Source: Armatimonadota bacterium (GTDB lineage: Bacteria > Armatimonadota > Fimbriimonadia > Fimbriimonadales > Fimbriimonadaceae). Taken from it: a stretch of 64,000 bases of DNA. Shown in pieces: positions 1 to 9,015 of this stretch; within the stretch, counting starts at the first letter, position 1, and each line of letters opens with the position of its first letter. The notes below the pieces were generated by a model. It saw only the letters and a program-made list of their open reading frames with translations. It was not told the origin of the DNA and did no database searches. A program made the translations under genes and the position numbers. The stretch covers positions 124,001 to 188,000 of the forward strand of contig JANYCU010000021.1 in the NCBI GenBank assembly GCA_025360125.1, given 5' to 3'.

Positions 1-686
1 CGAAGTTGCTTCTCGACGAAATAGATGATTTTTTCCGGGGTGATTGCAGCTTCTTTTTGCTGGTCAGCGGTGAGTTCTTCCTTGGTGACGGTACCAATAA
101 AGTCCTTCGCACCGATGACGTAGCTCATGAGGATGTCGCCCTTTTGTTTTACGACGGAAAGGACTATGTCGTTATAGCGATTGTGAGGCGGGCGGAAAAG
201 AACCATTCGCTTACCCGTGGCATTTTCAACTGCGCGATCACATCGATTTATTTGGTCAAAGACCTTTTCTCGGCTGATCGTATCCAGAGCGATGTGGTCG
301 TAGGTGTGATTTCCGAGCGCATGACCTTCGTCCATGATCATCTTCACTAGGTCGGGGTTCCCTTCTACTTGCTTACCAACGACAAAGAATGTCGCAGGAA
401 CGTGTTTGTCTTTGAGGGTTGCGAGCAGAGATCGGCAAGAGAGTGGGTGAGGTCCGTCATCAAACGAGATCGTGACTTCTTTCTTTTCTCGAACGCCTTT
501 GTACCAAATTCTCTTTTCAGGATCGAAAAGGTCTCGTCCAGCCGCCCGATCTGCCCAGTAGGCAGGAGAAATAGATTTAGCTAGACCGCCAGCTTCTCCT
601 CGAACTCGGAAAGCTTCATAAGCATAAAAAACCACTCCTGCCCCGGCTATTCCGAGGACAATGGAGAGGTTTTTTGAAGGGCGCAT
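1..686 (-). CDS. Polysaccharide deacetylase (NodB domain), C-terminus cut by window edge
   Basis: About 228 codons are visible, read from an ATG at 686 leftward; the gene runs off position 1. Residues 8-22 form one hydrophobic segment, so the enzyme is probably anchored in or exported across the inner membrane. NodB motif 1 is SFDDGPH at residues 74-80 with the catalytic and metal-binding Asp pair. Motif 2 is HTYDH at 127-131, the metal-binding H-x3-H. The third motif reads FRPPHNRY rather than the common RPPYG form. The family removes N- or O-acetyl groups from peptidoglycan, chitin oligomers or other surface glycans; the substrate here is not evident. It lies 17 nt downstream of the bL31 gene on the same strand and may be cotranscribed with it. 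Confidence 0.88.
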   Translation of the reverse strand, partial: MRPSKNLSIVLGIAGAGVVFYAYEAFRVRGEAGGLAKSISPAYWADRAAGRDLFDPEKRIWYKGVREKKEVTISFDDGPHPLSCRSLLATLKDKHVPATFFVVGKQVEGNPDLVKMIMDEGHALGNHTYDHIALDTISREKVFDQINRCDRAVENATGKRMVLFRPPHNRYNDIVLSVVKQKGDILMSYVIGAKDFIGTVTKEELTADQQKEAAITPEKIIYFVEKQL

Positions 687-703
687 AGTGTCTAAAGCTA
701 TGC

Positions 704-949
704 TTATTTGCCCGTTTGCTGACCGTATCGTCGCATGAATTTCTCAACGCGACCTGCGGTATCCACAAGCTTCTTTTGACCCGTGTAGAACGGATGGCTA
801 AACGCGCTGATTTCCAAGTTGATCACAAAGTGATCCAGTCCGTCAATATTTCGGACGTTATTGGATTTCATTGTGGAAACACCTGTCCATTCGTGTTCTC
901 CGTCCACGTACAAAATAGGATTCAAAGTTGGGTGCATTCCGTCTTTCAT
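704..949 (-). CDS. rpmE2: 50S ribosomal protein bL31 (C-minus, type B-like)
   Basis: This 81-residue protein carries the bL31 signature GLDHFVINLEISAFSHPFYT (residues 37-56), followed by QKKLVDTAGRVEKFMRRYG. It lacks the CxxC zinc-binding cysteines of type A bL31, so it is the zinc-independent paralogue. In other bacteria that form can replace the zinc form under zinc limitation; whether a zinc form exists elsewhere in this genome cannot be seen. A good Shine-Dalgarno (GGAG) lies just upstream of the ATG at 949. Confidence 0.95.
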   Translation of the reverse strand: MKDGMHPTLNPILYVDGEHEWTGVSTMKSNNVRNIDGLDHFVINLEISAFSHPFYTGQKKLVDTAGRVEKFMRRYGQQTGK

Positions 950-969
950 TATTTCTCCAGCGAGAGAGT

Positions 970-1000
970 ATTATACCTAACAATTTCCCTTCAGATTCAA
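970..1000 (-). promoter_or_regulatory. Putative sigma-70 promoter of rpmE2
   Basis: On the minus strand a perfect -10 TATAAT (rc of 970-975) lies 19 nt downstream of TTGAAT (rc of 995-1000), a fair -35. The -10 is about 21 nt upstream of the bL31 start codon. The spacer is longer than the ideal 17 nt, so the -35 assignment is tentative. Confidence 0.4.
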
Positions 1001-1047
1001 GGTTCAATACCCGACAAGATTAATGGGTTTCTCAGGAATTGCTGGTT

Positions 1048-1851
1048 ATGACATCTGTAAACGTTGCTCCTTTACCGCCAACGGCTGCAATGCTGCTTAT
1101 AAAGAGCACTTTGCAGGATACTCGGTCAACCCTTACGGTGCTTTCCTCAGATCTGTTGGTTTCTCGTACCGTTTCGATGGTTTGTGAGATGATCGGCTTT
1201 GAAGGACCGCTGATTCACATTGTTCAGCAGTGCGGTCCTCGGGCTTTATCTCAACTTGCGATTGCGTCCGACTTGTGGATTTCGGGTTCTCGGGTTAAAT
1301 GCAAGACGATTTCCAGTTCCCACATGTCGTTGGGGAGTATGGTGGTCGCTATTTTGACTCCTTCAGCATTAGAGCAAGATATCAATACCGTCGACTCGTC
1401 GCTCCAAGTGCGGGCTTCTGCCTTTGGACTCTTTTCTGCCCTTGCTTACAGTTTGGTGGCACGACAATTACCTCAGCAATTTGATGACGCGGCAGCGATC
1501 GCCCAGTATCGTCAAATTCCTTTAAATGATGCCTATCGGAATGTGGTGGGCTGTTCGATTCAAGAGGAAGCAGGGCGATTGGCAAAGGCGTGGCACTTGT
1601 CAAGGGAGCTCACAATTGCTTTGCAGGGACCGAAGGATTTTGACCTGACACGCGAAGAGCGGCTTATTGTCGGGGCGACTGAAGTTGCAACTATCGCGGC
1701 TCAAAGTGCAGGCGTCGGTATTGAACCTTGGCCCTATACGATTAAGACGGACAAGATTGAGCAGATTGCCCTCATTCAGGCTATGGGTATGCGAGCTCGA
1801 CGCGTATCCAGCCTGCTTGAAGGTGCGGTAACGAAATTAAGGGCAGCCTGA
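1048..1851 (+). CDS. HDOD-like domain protein
   Basis: Protein of about 267 residues. The start was set at the ATG at 1048 because AGGA at 1034-1037 sits at a usable distance; a TTG at 1039 is possible. The overall shape recalls HDOD domains: LPPTAAMLL at the N-terminus, an alpha-helical body, and a later segment (NVVGCSIQEEAGRLAKAWHL) resembling the HDOD region where the domain ends in a helix preceding A-x-x-W-x-L. HDOD proteins usually act as signalling adaptors without a catalytic HD pair. No other domain is attached. The gene stands alone between divergent rpmE2 and convergent trpA. The family call is from pattern resemblance only. Confidence 0.45.
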   Translation: MTSVNVAPLPPTAAMLLIKSTLQDTRSTLTVLSSDLLVSRTVSMVCEMIGFEGPLIHIVQQCGPRALSQLAIASDLWISGSRVKCKTISSSHMSLGSMVVAILTPSALEQDINTVDSSLQVRASAFGLFSALAYSLVARQLPQQFDDAAAIAQYRQIPLNDAYRNVVGCSIQEEAGRLAKAWHLSRELTIALQGPKDFDLTREERLIVGATEVATIAAQSAGVGIEPWPYTIKTDKIEQIALIQAMGMRARRVSSLLEGAVTKLRAA

Positions 1852-2034
1852 GGAGGTTGGGAGCCAACTAAAATTCTCCATCTAGGTCAATGACTGAAAC
1901 TACTCCTGTGAACTTCGTTCCTCGGTTGGCCTGAACGGATCCTTTCTAAGTTTTGATGGTTCATGCTCACCGATCCCTCTTTCAAAAAGGGATATCTCGT
2001 TCCGGAAACACCTAAGTATTTGTAAGTGTCAGAG

Positions 2035-2823
2035 TTAAGTCTGTGTTGCGGATTTGAGCGATGCAACAAAATTTCTGATGAGCGTTCGTTCGGCGGGTTT
2101 CTCCCAATGCTTGTGAAGCATGGTTACAATTGCAGAACCTACAACAGCCCCATCAGCTTCTTGGCATACCAACTTTACGTGATCAGGAGTTGAAATTCCG
2201 AATCCGACGCAAACTGGCTTTTTGGTTTTGTCTTTGACCCGGCAAACGAGGCTACTGATTTCGACTGGCACCGACGATTCGGCACCAGTTACACCTGTTC
2301 GCGACACTACGTACACGAATCCGGTTGTTTGAGTAGTTACCTGTTCGATGCGTTGGCTAGTTGACGTTGGGGCGACAAGATAGATCGTCTCAAGGTGATG
2401 GTTTGCGCTTGCTTGATCCCAATCGGCGGCTTCGTCTGGCACCAGATCGGAAATGATCGTGCCAGTGATGCCGCTTGTTGCGGACTGCTTGGCAAAGTTA
2501 TCGAGACCAAAGCAGAGGATTGGATTGTAGTAGCCCATTGTTACCAGTGGAATGCTTGCCTTGCATTGTCCAATTGCATCAAGGATTTTGGTGAGTGAGG
2601 CTCCATTTTCGAGAGCTCTTTGGCTAGAGTCTTGAATGGTCGGACCTTCGCCAAATGGGTCACTGAATGGAATTCCGATTTCGATGATGTCGGCACCACT
2701 TGCTTCGAGGAGTTCAACGATTAGTGGAAGGTCTTCGAGGGGTTGGTCGCCTGCGGTGAAAAAGCAAATAAGGGCTTTTTCACCGCGGCTTTGTAGCGAT
2801 TCAAATTTCTGTTGAATCGTCAT
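2035..2823 (-). CDS. trpA: Tryptophan synthase alpha subunit
   Basis: The 262-residue length is normal for TrpA, which cleaves indole-3-glycerol phosphate to indole and glyceraldehyde-3-phosphate and passes indole to TrpB. The N-terminal KALICFFTAGDQP, the IIEIGIPFSDP segment with the catalytic Glu (E. coli Glu49), and the C-terminal phosphate-binding VCVGFGIST ... DGAVVGSAIV are present. The second catalytic acid (E. coli Asp60, in LADGP) is replaced by Glu: the sequence reads SDPFGEGPTIQ. The start codon overlaps the stop of the upstream gene as ATGA, so translation is probably coupled. No trpB or other trp gene lies in the window. Confidence 0.95.
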   Translation of the reverse strand: MTIQQKFESLQSRGEKALICFFTAGDQPLEDLPLIVELLEASGADIIEIGIPFSDPFGEGPTIQDSSQRALENGASLTKILDAIGQCKASIPLVTMGYYNPILCFGLDNFAKQSATSGITGTIISDLVPDEAADWDQASANHHLETIYLVAPTSTSQRIEQVTTQTTGFVYVVSRTGVTGAESSVPVEISSLVCRVKDKTKKPVCVGFGISTPDHVKLVCQEADGAVVGSAIVTMLHKHWEKPAERTLIRNFVASLKSATQT

Positions 2824-3560
2824 TTACCTTTCTTCTTTGGTGCTTCGTATTTTTTACCCATGAGGGACTTGAGGGAATCCAAATATTTCTTAGGAATCAT
2901 TTGGGAAGTTTTGGCTTCGGAAGTCTTCAATATATTAGCCAATTCTCCTTCATGTTTCTTCATTTCGGTGGCTAGGTCGTCATTGACACGAATTCGAAGA
3001 GCATCCGTTTCCTTTTTGGTTTTCGGGGGCTTTTGATTCTTGTACTTGGCCTTGACGACATCAGAAACTTTTTGCTTGATACCAGCGATTTTTTGATCTC
3101 CGTCACGGATCGCGGTGCAAAATTGACCGTATTTGGTGTGATTTTTGTCGTCTGGAACTCCTACTTTGTCCCATACAACCACGTCGAGTAATGCACGGGG
3201 ACCAGCGGCCTGAATCGTCAATTCCCGAAGTCTCTTGATTTGATTGGGCGAAAGCGTTTTGAGGACGTTTGTTCGTAGCCCGATGTACTGAGCGTTGTGA
3301 AAATCTGAAAAGGCCTTGTCAATTTGTTTTTTAGCCTTTTGATACTCATCAATCTTTGCCTTATTTTGAGCTGTGTATTGGGCGGCATACACATTCATGG
3401 TTTTGAGTTGCCCAGGGGTAATGCCAATTTCTGCCTGAACGTTCTTGTCTTGCAATACGTCAATGTTTGCAACTTTTAAGTCGAAGGCGTCGGCTGCATG
3501 GGCGGCAACGGTTGCGCAAAGAAATGTCAGGATCGTGATAGCTCGCATATTTCTACTCAT
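2820..3560 (-). CDS. Secreted helical protein of unknown function
   Basis: This 246-residue protein begins with a Sec signal peptide (basic MSRNMR, hydrophobic ITILTFLCATVAA, cleavage near AHA-AD). The mature part is rich in Lys, Gln and Glu and predicted helical. It includes a LSPNQIKRLRELTIQAAGP segment (about residues 104-122) like the L-T/S-x-x-Q motifs of periplasmic Spy/CpxP-like and many planctomycete secreted proteins. The tail KKYEAPKKKGK is strongly basic. The stop overlaps the trpA start (ATGA), although no functional link with tryptophan synthesis is obvious. I do not recognise a named family with certainty. Confidence 0.65.
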   Translation of the reverse strand: MSRNMRAITILTFLCATVAAHAADAFDLKVANIDVLQDKNVQAEIGITPGQLKTMNVYAAQYTAQNKAKIDEYQKAKKQIDKAFSDFHNAQYIGLRTNVLKTLSPNQIKRLRELTIQAAGPRALLDVVVWDKVGVPDDKNHTKYGQFCTAIRDGDQKIAGIKQKVSDVVKAKYKNQKPPKTKKETDALRIRVNDDLATEMKKHEGELANILKTSEAKTSQMIPKKYLDSLKSLMGKKYEAPKKKGK

Positions 3561-3579
3561 TAAGATACTCGAAACGTTA

Positions 3580-6500
3580 TTACTGGTTGCCGAATTCCAT
3601 GTTCTGAGTTATTTGAAAAGAATTTGATCCAAAAAGCCTATCAATTTCCTTTTCAAGAATTGGATTTGGGCGACACAAGAGTTGGACGGGTAGAAGAGCG
3701 TGATCGTTCCGTGGTTCAATTTGGACGTACACTTCGTGATCGCCCGGATGGTCTTTGAGAAGCGCTTCCATTTTGATCATGTCGCCCTTGGTGGCTCGGC
3801 CAATTTTAACGATAATTGAACCACCCATTGGAATTTCGTCTGGCACAAGATCGAGCGACCCGTCGAGTTCTTTTACTTCAAAGAGGCGGACTTCGCTTGT
3901 TTTCTCGCCTCCTCTTTCGTTGACCGTGATTTCTCCGTGGATGACGACGAGCTTGTCTTTGTGCAAGATTTCTCGAAACTTCTCATATGAGGACGAGAAG
4001 ACAATGCAACGGGCTATACCGCTAAAATCTTCGAGCGTCATCGACATCATTTTCTTGCCTGTTTTGGTCAAGATTGCTCGGGTCGAAGCAATAACGCCCG
4101 ATAGTTTGACGGATTGACCTTCATCTAATTCGGCTAGCTCTCCGCACGAGTGAGTGGCTTGTTTGCTCAGAATGCGTTCGAGTCCACGGAGAGGGTGATC
4201 GGAGACGTAGATGCCGAGAACTTCTCTTTCGAGTGCTAGCTTGTCTGAGCGGGAGAGTGGAGTGGTGGCCGGGAGAGTTGGATAGCTGACCGAGGTTGAG
4301 TCGTCGTCATCGGTGATGAAAAGCGAATCTTGACCCATCGCCCGGTCTCGGGTGAGATCAGTCGCAAACATGAGGGCAGCTTCTTGGTATTCGAGGTTTG
4401 TCGCTCGGTTATCGTCAATTGAATCGAGTGCACCGGACTTGATGAGAGCATCTAGGGCGGTTTTATTGAGGCCATGCGGTCGGATTCGTTCGCAGAATTG
4501 GTAGAGGTGGGTTGAATTGCCGTTCTCTTCCCTTTCTTTGATGATCGCGCTCACGATTCCATCGCCCACTCCTTTGATTGCACCAAGGCCAAAGCGGATG
4601 GCCATGGTGCCTTTCGCGCCCTTCTCGATACTGAAATCGCTTTCTGACTTATTGACGTCGGGGGGAAGAACCGGAATTTTCATTCGTCGACACTCTTCGA
4701 TGAAGGCGATGACGCGCTCTTCCTTTGTTCGGTAGACGGCCAAGAGGGCGGCCATGTACTCGACCGGATAATTTGCTTTTAGCCACGCGGTTTGATGGCT
4801 GAGGAGGGCGTAGCAGATGGCGTGGGCCTTGTTGAAAGCGTAGCCAGCGAACGGGAGGAGGAGCTCCCAGATCTTTTCCGCGCTTTCCGCCTTAATGTTT
4901 TTATCTGCGGTTCCAAACATGAATTCGACTTTCATGTCGGCCATAGCCTTGGCGTCCTTTTTACCCATTGCTCGTCGCAGAACGTCAGCTTTACCAAGTG
5001 TGAATCCGGCGAGGGCTTGGACCAGCTTCAGAACTTGGTCTTGGTAGACGATGACCCCGTAGGTTTCCTCAAGGATTGGGGTCATGAGATCGCTGAGGAG
5101 CTCAGGTTTCTTTCGTCCAAATTTGTAGTCGATGTAGTTTGGAATTTCGCCCATTGGTCCGGGTCGGAAGAGCGCAATGATAGCGGCTAGTTCGCGGACA
5201 CTTTGGGGTTTCAGTTGCTGGATCCAGCGGGTCATTCCGCCGCCTTCAACTTGGAAGACACCAGTGGTTTCGCCTCGGGCGAGCATGTCCCAGGTCTTGG
5301 GATCATTCTCTTCTGCGAGCCTCGGGTCGATCGTCTTTCCGGTGGACTTCTTGATGTTTTCGACGCAGTAAGCGAGAACAGTAAGGTTTGAGAGGCCCAG
5401 GAAGTCCATCTTGAGCAGTCCCATCTTTTCGAGGATTCCCATCTCGAAGGCGGTGACAGCCTGGCCGTCGTTGCCTCGATATAGCGGGAGGTAATCCATG
5501 AGGGGATCTCGTGAAATAACGATCCCCGCTGCGTGGACTCCTGCGTTGCGCGAGATGCCTTCGACCGACTTTGCTTGGGTGAATAGGTCTTTAAATTTTG
5601 GTTCCGACTCGATCATTTGCCGGAACTCGGCGACCTCTTTGTAGGCCTTGTCGAGAGTCATTCCGGGAACACCGGGAATCATTTTGGTGATCTTGTCGGT
5701 TTCTTGCGGGAGATAGCCGAGGACACGGCCGCAGTCTTTGATGGCGGCTTTCGCGCCTAACGTCCCGAACGTGATGATTTGCGCGACGTGGTCTTCGCCA
5801 AATCGCTCGGTTACCCATTGGATAATTTCGTCGCGGCGGGCGTCTTCGAAGTCCATGTCGATATCGGGCATGGATATTCGCTCGGGGTTGAGGAAGCGCT
5901 CGAACGTGATGTCATAATCGACTGGGTCGACATCGGTAATACCAACTGAATAGGAGACGAGAGAACCAGCGGCCGAGCCGCGGACTCCAAAGAAAATATT
6001 TCGATTTCTGGTTTCTTCGGCAAATTCGCGGACGAGGAGGAAGTAGTCGGCAAAACCAGTTTGTTCGATGACGCCGAGTTCATATTCGAGTCGGTCGTGC
6101 TTTTCCTCGGGGCCTTTCGCCCGCTTGTGAAGCCCTTGGTAAGCGAGGTCACGGAGATGCTCAAAGCTCGTTTTGCCTTCGGGAACGCCTGGTTTAGGCA
6201 TCGGAGCCGCTCGCTTGTCGAGCTCGACATTGCACATGTCGGAAACCTTAAGGGTGTTCTCGATGGCCTGCGGGTTATCGGGGAATATTGCCGACATTTC
6301 TTCGGCAGTTTTTATGTAAAATTCCTCGGTTTCGAACTTCATGCGTTTAGTATTCGCGACGAGTTCGCCCGTTTGGATACAGAGGAGAACGTCGTGAGGG
6401 CGGGAATCTCCTTTGCAAAGGTAGTGCGCGTCATTGGTGGCTATTGTATCGACACCGATCTCTTTGGCGATTCGAATCAGCGGCTCGTAGATGTCTCGCT

Positions 6501-7062
6501 GTTCTTTGAGTCCATGGTCTTGAAGTTCGACGAAATAGTTTTCTTTTCCGAAGATTTCGGCATACATTCCCGCGATGCGTTGGGCTTCTTCGTAGTTCCC
6601 TTTCATCAACTCTTGACAGACTTCGCTTCCAAGACAGGCGGTTGTACCGATGACACCTTTGCTGTATTTTCGGAGAAGGTCGTGGTCAATTCTTGGTTTA
6701 CCGTAAAACCCTTTGAGGGCAGCGACGGACGAAAGTTTGCAGAGATTTTGGTAGCCTTCGAGGTCCTTGGCGAGCAAGAGAAGGTGAAAGTTTTCTCGGT
6801 CGGCTCGCCCGTCTTTCTTCTCGATTCCTCGAGGAGCGACGTAGGCTTCGACGCCCAAAAGCGGTTTGATTCCAGCCTTTTTTGCTTCAAGATAGAACTC
6901 CATAACACCGAACATGACTCCATGGTCAGTGATGGCCATGGATGGCATTTCGAGTTCTTGAGCCCGCTTAATTAGGTCTGGGATGCGATTTGCACCATCG
7001 AGCAACGAATACTCGGTGTGGTTGTGCAAATGGACGAAATTCTTAGGCATTTTAGACGGCAA
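3580..7062 (-). CDS. dnaE: DNA polymerase III alpha subunit
   Basis: At 1160 residues this is the normal length of the DnaE replicative polymerase. The PHP domain opens with HLHNHTEYS (11-19) and AITDHG. The palm carries PDIDMDFED (about 397-405), with two catalytic aspartates, and LKMDFLGL (about 551), with the third. HAAGIVIS and RPGPMGEIPNYI are further family motifs. An OB-fold starts near residue 984 (KLSGVIASTRAI). This is DnaE1-type, not PolC, since no exonuclease domain is inserted. It sits alone between the secreted-protein gene and a debranching enzyme on the same strand. Confidence 0.97.
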   Translation of the reverse strand: MPSKMPKNFVHLHNHTEYSLLDGANRIPDLIKRAQELEMPSMAITDHGVMFGVMEFYLEAKKAGIKPLLGVEAYVAPRGIEKKDGRADRENFHLLLLAKDLEGYQNLCKLSSVAALKGFYGKPRIDHDLLRKYSKGVIGTTACLGSEVCQELMKGNYEEAQRIAGMYAEIFGKENYFVELQDHGLKEQRDIYEPLIRIAKEIGVDTIATNDAHYLCKGDSRPHDVLLCIQTGELVANTKRMKFETEEFYIKTAEEMSAIFPDNPQAIENTLKVSDMCNVELDKRAAPMPKPGVPEGKTSFEHLRDLAYQGLHKRAKGPEEKHDRLEYELGVIEQTGFADYFLLVREFAEETRNRNIFFGVRGSAAGSLVSYSVGITDVDPVDYDITFERFLNPERISMPDIDMDFEDARRDEIIQWVTERFGEDHVAQIITFGTLGAKAAIKDCGRVLGYLPQETDKITKMIPGVPGMTLDKAYKEVAEFRQMIESEPKFKDLFTQAKSVEGISRNAGVHAAGIVISRDPLMDYLPLYRGNDGQAVTAFEMGILEKMGLLKMDFLGLSNLTVLAYCVENIKKSTGKTIDPRLAEENDPKTWDMLARGETTGVFQVEGGGMTRWIQQLKPQSVRELAAIIALFRPGPMGEIPNYIDYKFGRKKPELLSDLMTPILEETYGVIVYQDQVLKLVQALAGFTLGKADVLRRAMGKKDAKAMADMKVEFMFGTADKNIKAESAEKIWELLLPFAGYAFNKAHAICYALLSHQTAWLKANYPVEYMAALLAVYRTKEERVIAFIEECRRMKIPVLPPDVNKSESDFSIEKGAKGTMAIRFGLGAIKGVGDGIVSAIIKEREENGNSTHLYQFCERIRPHGLNKTALDALIKSGALDSIDDNRATNLEYQEAALMFATDLTRDRAMGQDSLFITDDDDSTSVSYPTLPATTPLSRSDKLALEREVLGIYVSDHPLRGLERILSKQATHSCGELAELDEGQSVKLSGVIASTRAILTKTGKKMMSMTLEDFSGIARCIVFSSSYEKFREILHKDKLVVIHGEITVNERGGEKTSEVRLFEVKELDGSLDLVPDEIPMGGSIIVKIGRATKGDMIKMEALLKDHPGDHEVYVQIEPRNDHALLPVQLLCRPNPILEKEIDRLFGSNSFQITQNMEFGNQ

Positions 7063-7128
7063 GGTTTGGACGGATAAGACCCTCGCTTTGCACTTATGAT
7101 TTTACTTGGGCACTTAAGATTTTACTGG

Positions 7129-9015
7129 CTACATTGCCAGTTCATTCTTCATTACGCTGAGAAGTTCGGCAACAGACCACGCTTGCCACGGACACCCGCC
7201 GGGAAAGTGGGGATCATCTCCATCGTAGCACTCGGCAATTCCTCCGACTCCATATTCAGTGAGCATTTTGGATACACGAGAAAGCTTGGCTTTTGCCGCC
7301 GATTGGCTACCGCCGTATTTGATGAATGATCGAATGTATGGACCAAAGAGCCAGGGCCAAACAGTGCCTTGGTGATAAGCCTCATCGAGTTCAGCCATTG
7401 GGCCTTGGAACAAAGGATGATAGTTTGGATCTTCGGGCGAGAGGGTTCGCAAGCCGACCGGGGTCAGCAGTTCGCGCTCGATCGCCTTCAGTGCCATTTT
7501 GGCGTGTTCTGGATCGCACGGCGAGAATGGCAAGCTCATCGCGATCGCTTGGTTTGGCCTTAGAGATGCGTCGTTTGGATCGACGGTATCCATGTAATAT
7601 TTCACCCCTTCGTGCCAAAACTTCTGTTCAAAGCTTTTGGTGGCAAGTTTGATCAGGGTCGCGAATTGATTGGAGTCTCCTCCTAGCTTTTTAGCGAGCC
7701 ACGAAGCGACATTGAGCATGTTGATCCAAAGGCCGTTGATTTCGACTGGTTTTCCGTGTCGGGGGGTTACGACCCAATCGCCTATTTTTGCGTCCATCCA
7801 GGTTAGTTGAACACCGGGTTCACCTTGGAGGAGGAGGCCGTCTTTTGGATCAACAGCGATACCGAACAATGTTCCATGGCGGTGGTATCGAATAGATTCA
7901 GCGATTTTTTCGTACATTGCGGTTGCAAAGTCGATATCCCAATCTTGTTCGAGGGTCAAATAGACGCAGTTTGCGAACCAAAGCGTCGCATCGACGGTGT
8001 TGTAATCGGCCTTCTCTCCTCGCTCGACAAATCGGTTCGGGATGAGTCCATGCTCCATTTGAGAAGCAAAATCGCGGAGGATTTGCTTGGCAATGTCAGT
8101 TTTGCCCGTTGACAGGCAGAGTCCAGGGATGGCGATCATGGTGTCGCGGCCCCAGTCACTAAACCAAGGGTATCCAGCCATGATTGTCGTCCGACTTTCG
8201 GTTTGTACGATGAACTTACTGGCCGTTTCCTCAAGGCATTGCACGACTGATTTCTTCTTCGATGCAATTGGAGGAGATTGGATATCGTGGGCAATCTCAA
8301 GAGAGCCTATGAGCGAACAGGACTGTCCTGGCTTGACCTGGAATTCCAGTTCACAAGGACAGTAGAGATCATCTTTCGGGTTGAGTCCACGCTCAATTTC
8401 GCGTTGATGTTCGAATCTGTAGTACCAACCGTGGACGGGCCGGCGGAGGGCATCGGTATGAAATAGTGTGAACGAATGATTTCCTTCCTCGATGACCGTT
8501 TGGTTTTGATCGTATTCAATTTTGGCGGGAAAGTCTTCTCTTTCGAGAAAATTTGAATGAAAATCTCGAAAGCAGACTAGAGGAACCAGTTGTATGGTGA
8601 TTGCCTTCTTTCCATGGTTTGTAAATTCAAGCTTTACTGCATTTTTCCCTGGCTCGATGGTGATCGCTTTTGAGACATCGACACCATCTGCTTGGAACCT
8701 CCAGATCACGCTCTCGTCAACTTGGACACCCGATAGGAATTGGTACCCATTTGGATAGATTGCTCCTGGATATTGGTTGGTACTGAGGGGGATCTTCTTT
8801 TTCCCAAGGATTGCAAAGGCATCGCAAGCGGCAAAAAGCAGAGTCCTCTCGGTTGGCGGGGTCAAGGCTGCAACAAGCAATCCATGATAACGGCGGGTAT
8901 TCACTCCAGAAACAGTCCCCATCGCAAAGCCACCAATTCCGTTGGTGAGGAGCCATTCTTTGCTCGATGCGAAAGAGAGATTTCGACATTCCTCTTGCGT
9001 AAAGTGATAGCTCAT
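7129..9015 (-). CDS. Amylo-alpha-1,6-glucosidase / glycogen debranching enzyme (GH133-like)
   Basis: This 628-residue protein has the two-part layout of bacterial debranching enzymes. The N-terminal beta-rich domain begins EWLLTNGIGGFAMGTVSGVN and NTRRYHGLLVA. The C-terminal (alpha/alpha) barrel has GYPWFSDWGRDTMIAIPGL (near residue 290) and the late PWLFGPYIRSFIKYGG. The family hydrolyses alpha-1,6 branch points in glycogen or related glucans in the cytoplasm. The start codon overlaps the stop of the upstream LptD-like gene (ATGA). No other glycogen gene is adjacent. Confidence 0.9.
   Translation of the reverse strand: MSYHFTQEECRNLSFASSKEWLLTNGIGGFAMGTVSGVNTRRYHGLLVAALTPPTERTLLFAACDAFAILGKKKIPLSTNQYPGAIYPNGYQFLSGVQVDESVIWRFQADGVDVSKAITIEPGKNAVKLEFTNHGKKAITIQLVPLVCFRDFHSNFLEREDFPAKIEYDQNQTVIEEGNHSFTLFHTDALRRPVHGWYYRFEHQREIERGLNPKDDLYCPCELEFQVKPGQSCSLIGSLEIAHDIQSPPIASKKKSVVQCLEETASKFIVQTESRTTIMAGYPWFSDWGRDTMIAIPGLCLSTGKTDIAKQILRDFASQMEHGLIPNRFVERGEKADYNTVDATLWFANCVYLTLEQDWDIDFATAMYEKIAESIRYHRHGTLFGIAVDPKDGLLLQGEPGVQLTWMDAKIGDWVVTPRHGKPVEINGLWINMLNVASWLAKKLGGDSNQFATLIKLATKSFEQKFWHEGVKYYMDTVDPNDASLRPNQAIAMSLPFSPCDPEHAKMALKAIERELLTPVGLRTLSPEDPNYHPLFQGPMAELDEAYHQGTVWPWLFGPYIRSFIKYGGSQSAAKAKLSRVSKMLTEYGVGGIAECYDGDDPHFPGGCPWQAWSVAELLSVMKNELAM

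Noticed and set aside
1981..2001. Hairpin between the HDOD-like gene and trpA as terminator
   Set aside because: ATCCCT/AGGGAT pair but stem is short and no T-run follows on either strand.
6061..6975. Plus-strand open frame of 304 codons inside dnaE
   Set aside because: It lies wholly antisense to the dnaE PHP domain, whose protein is clear, and shows no recognisable motif; it is a shadow of codon bias.
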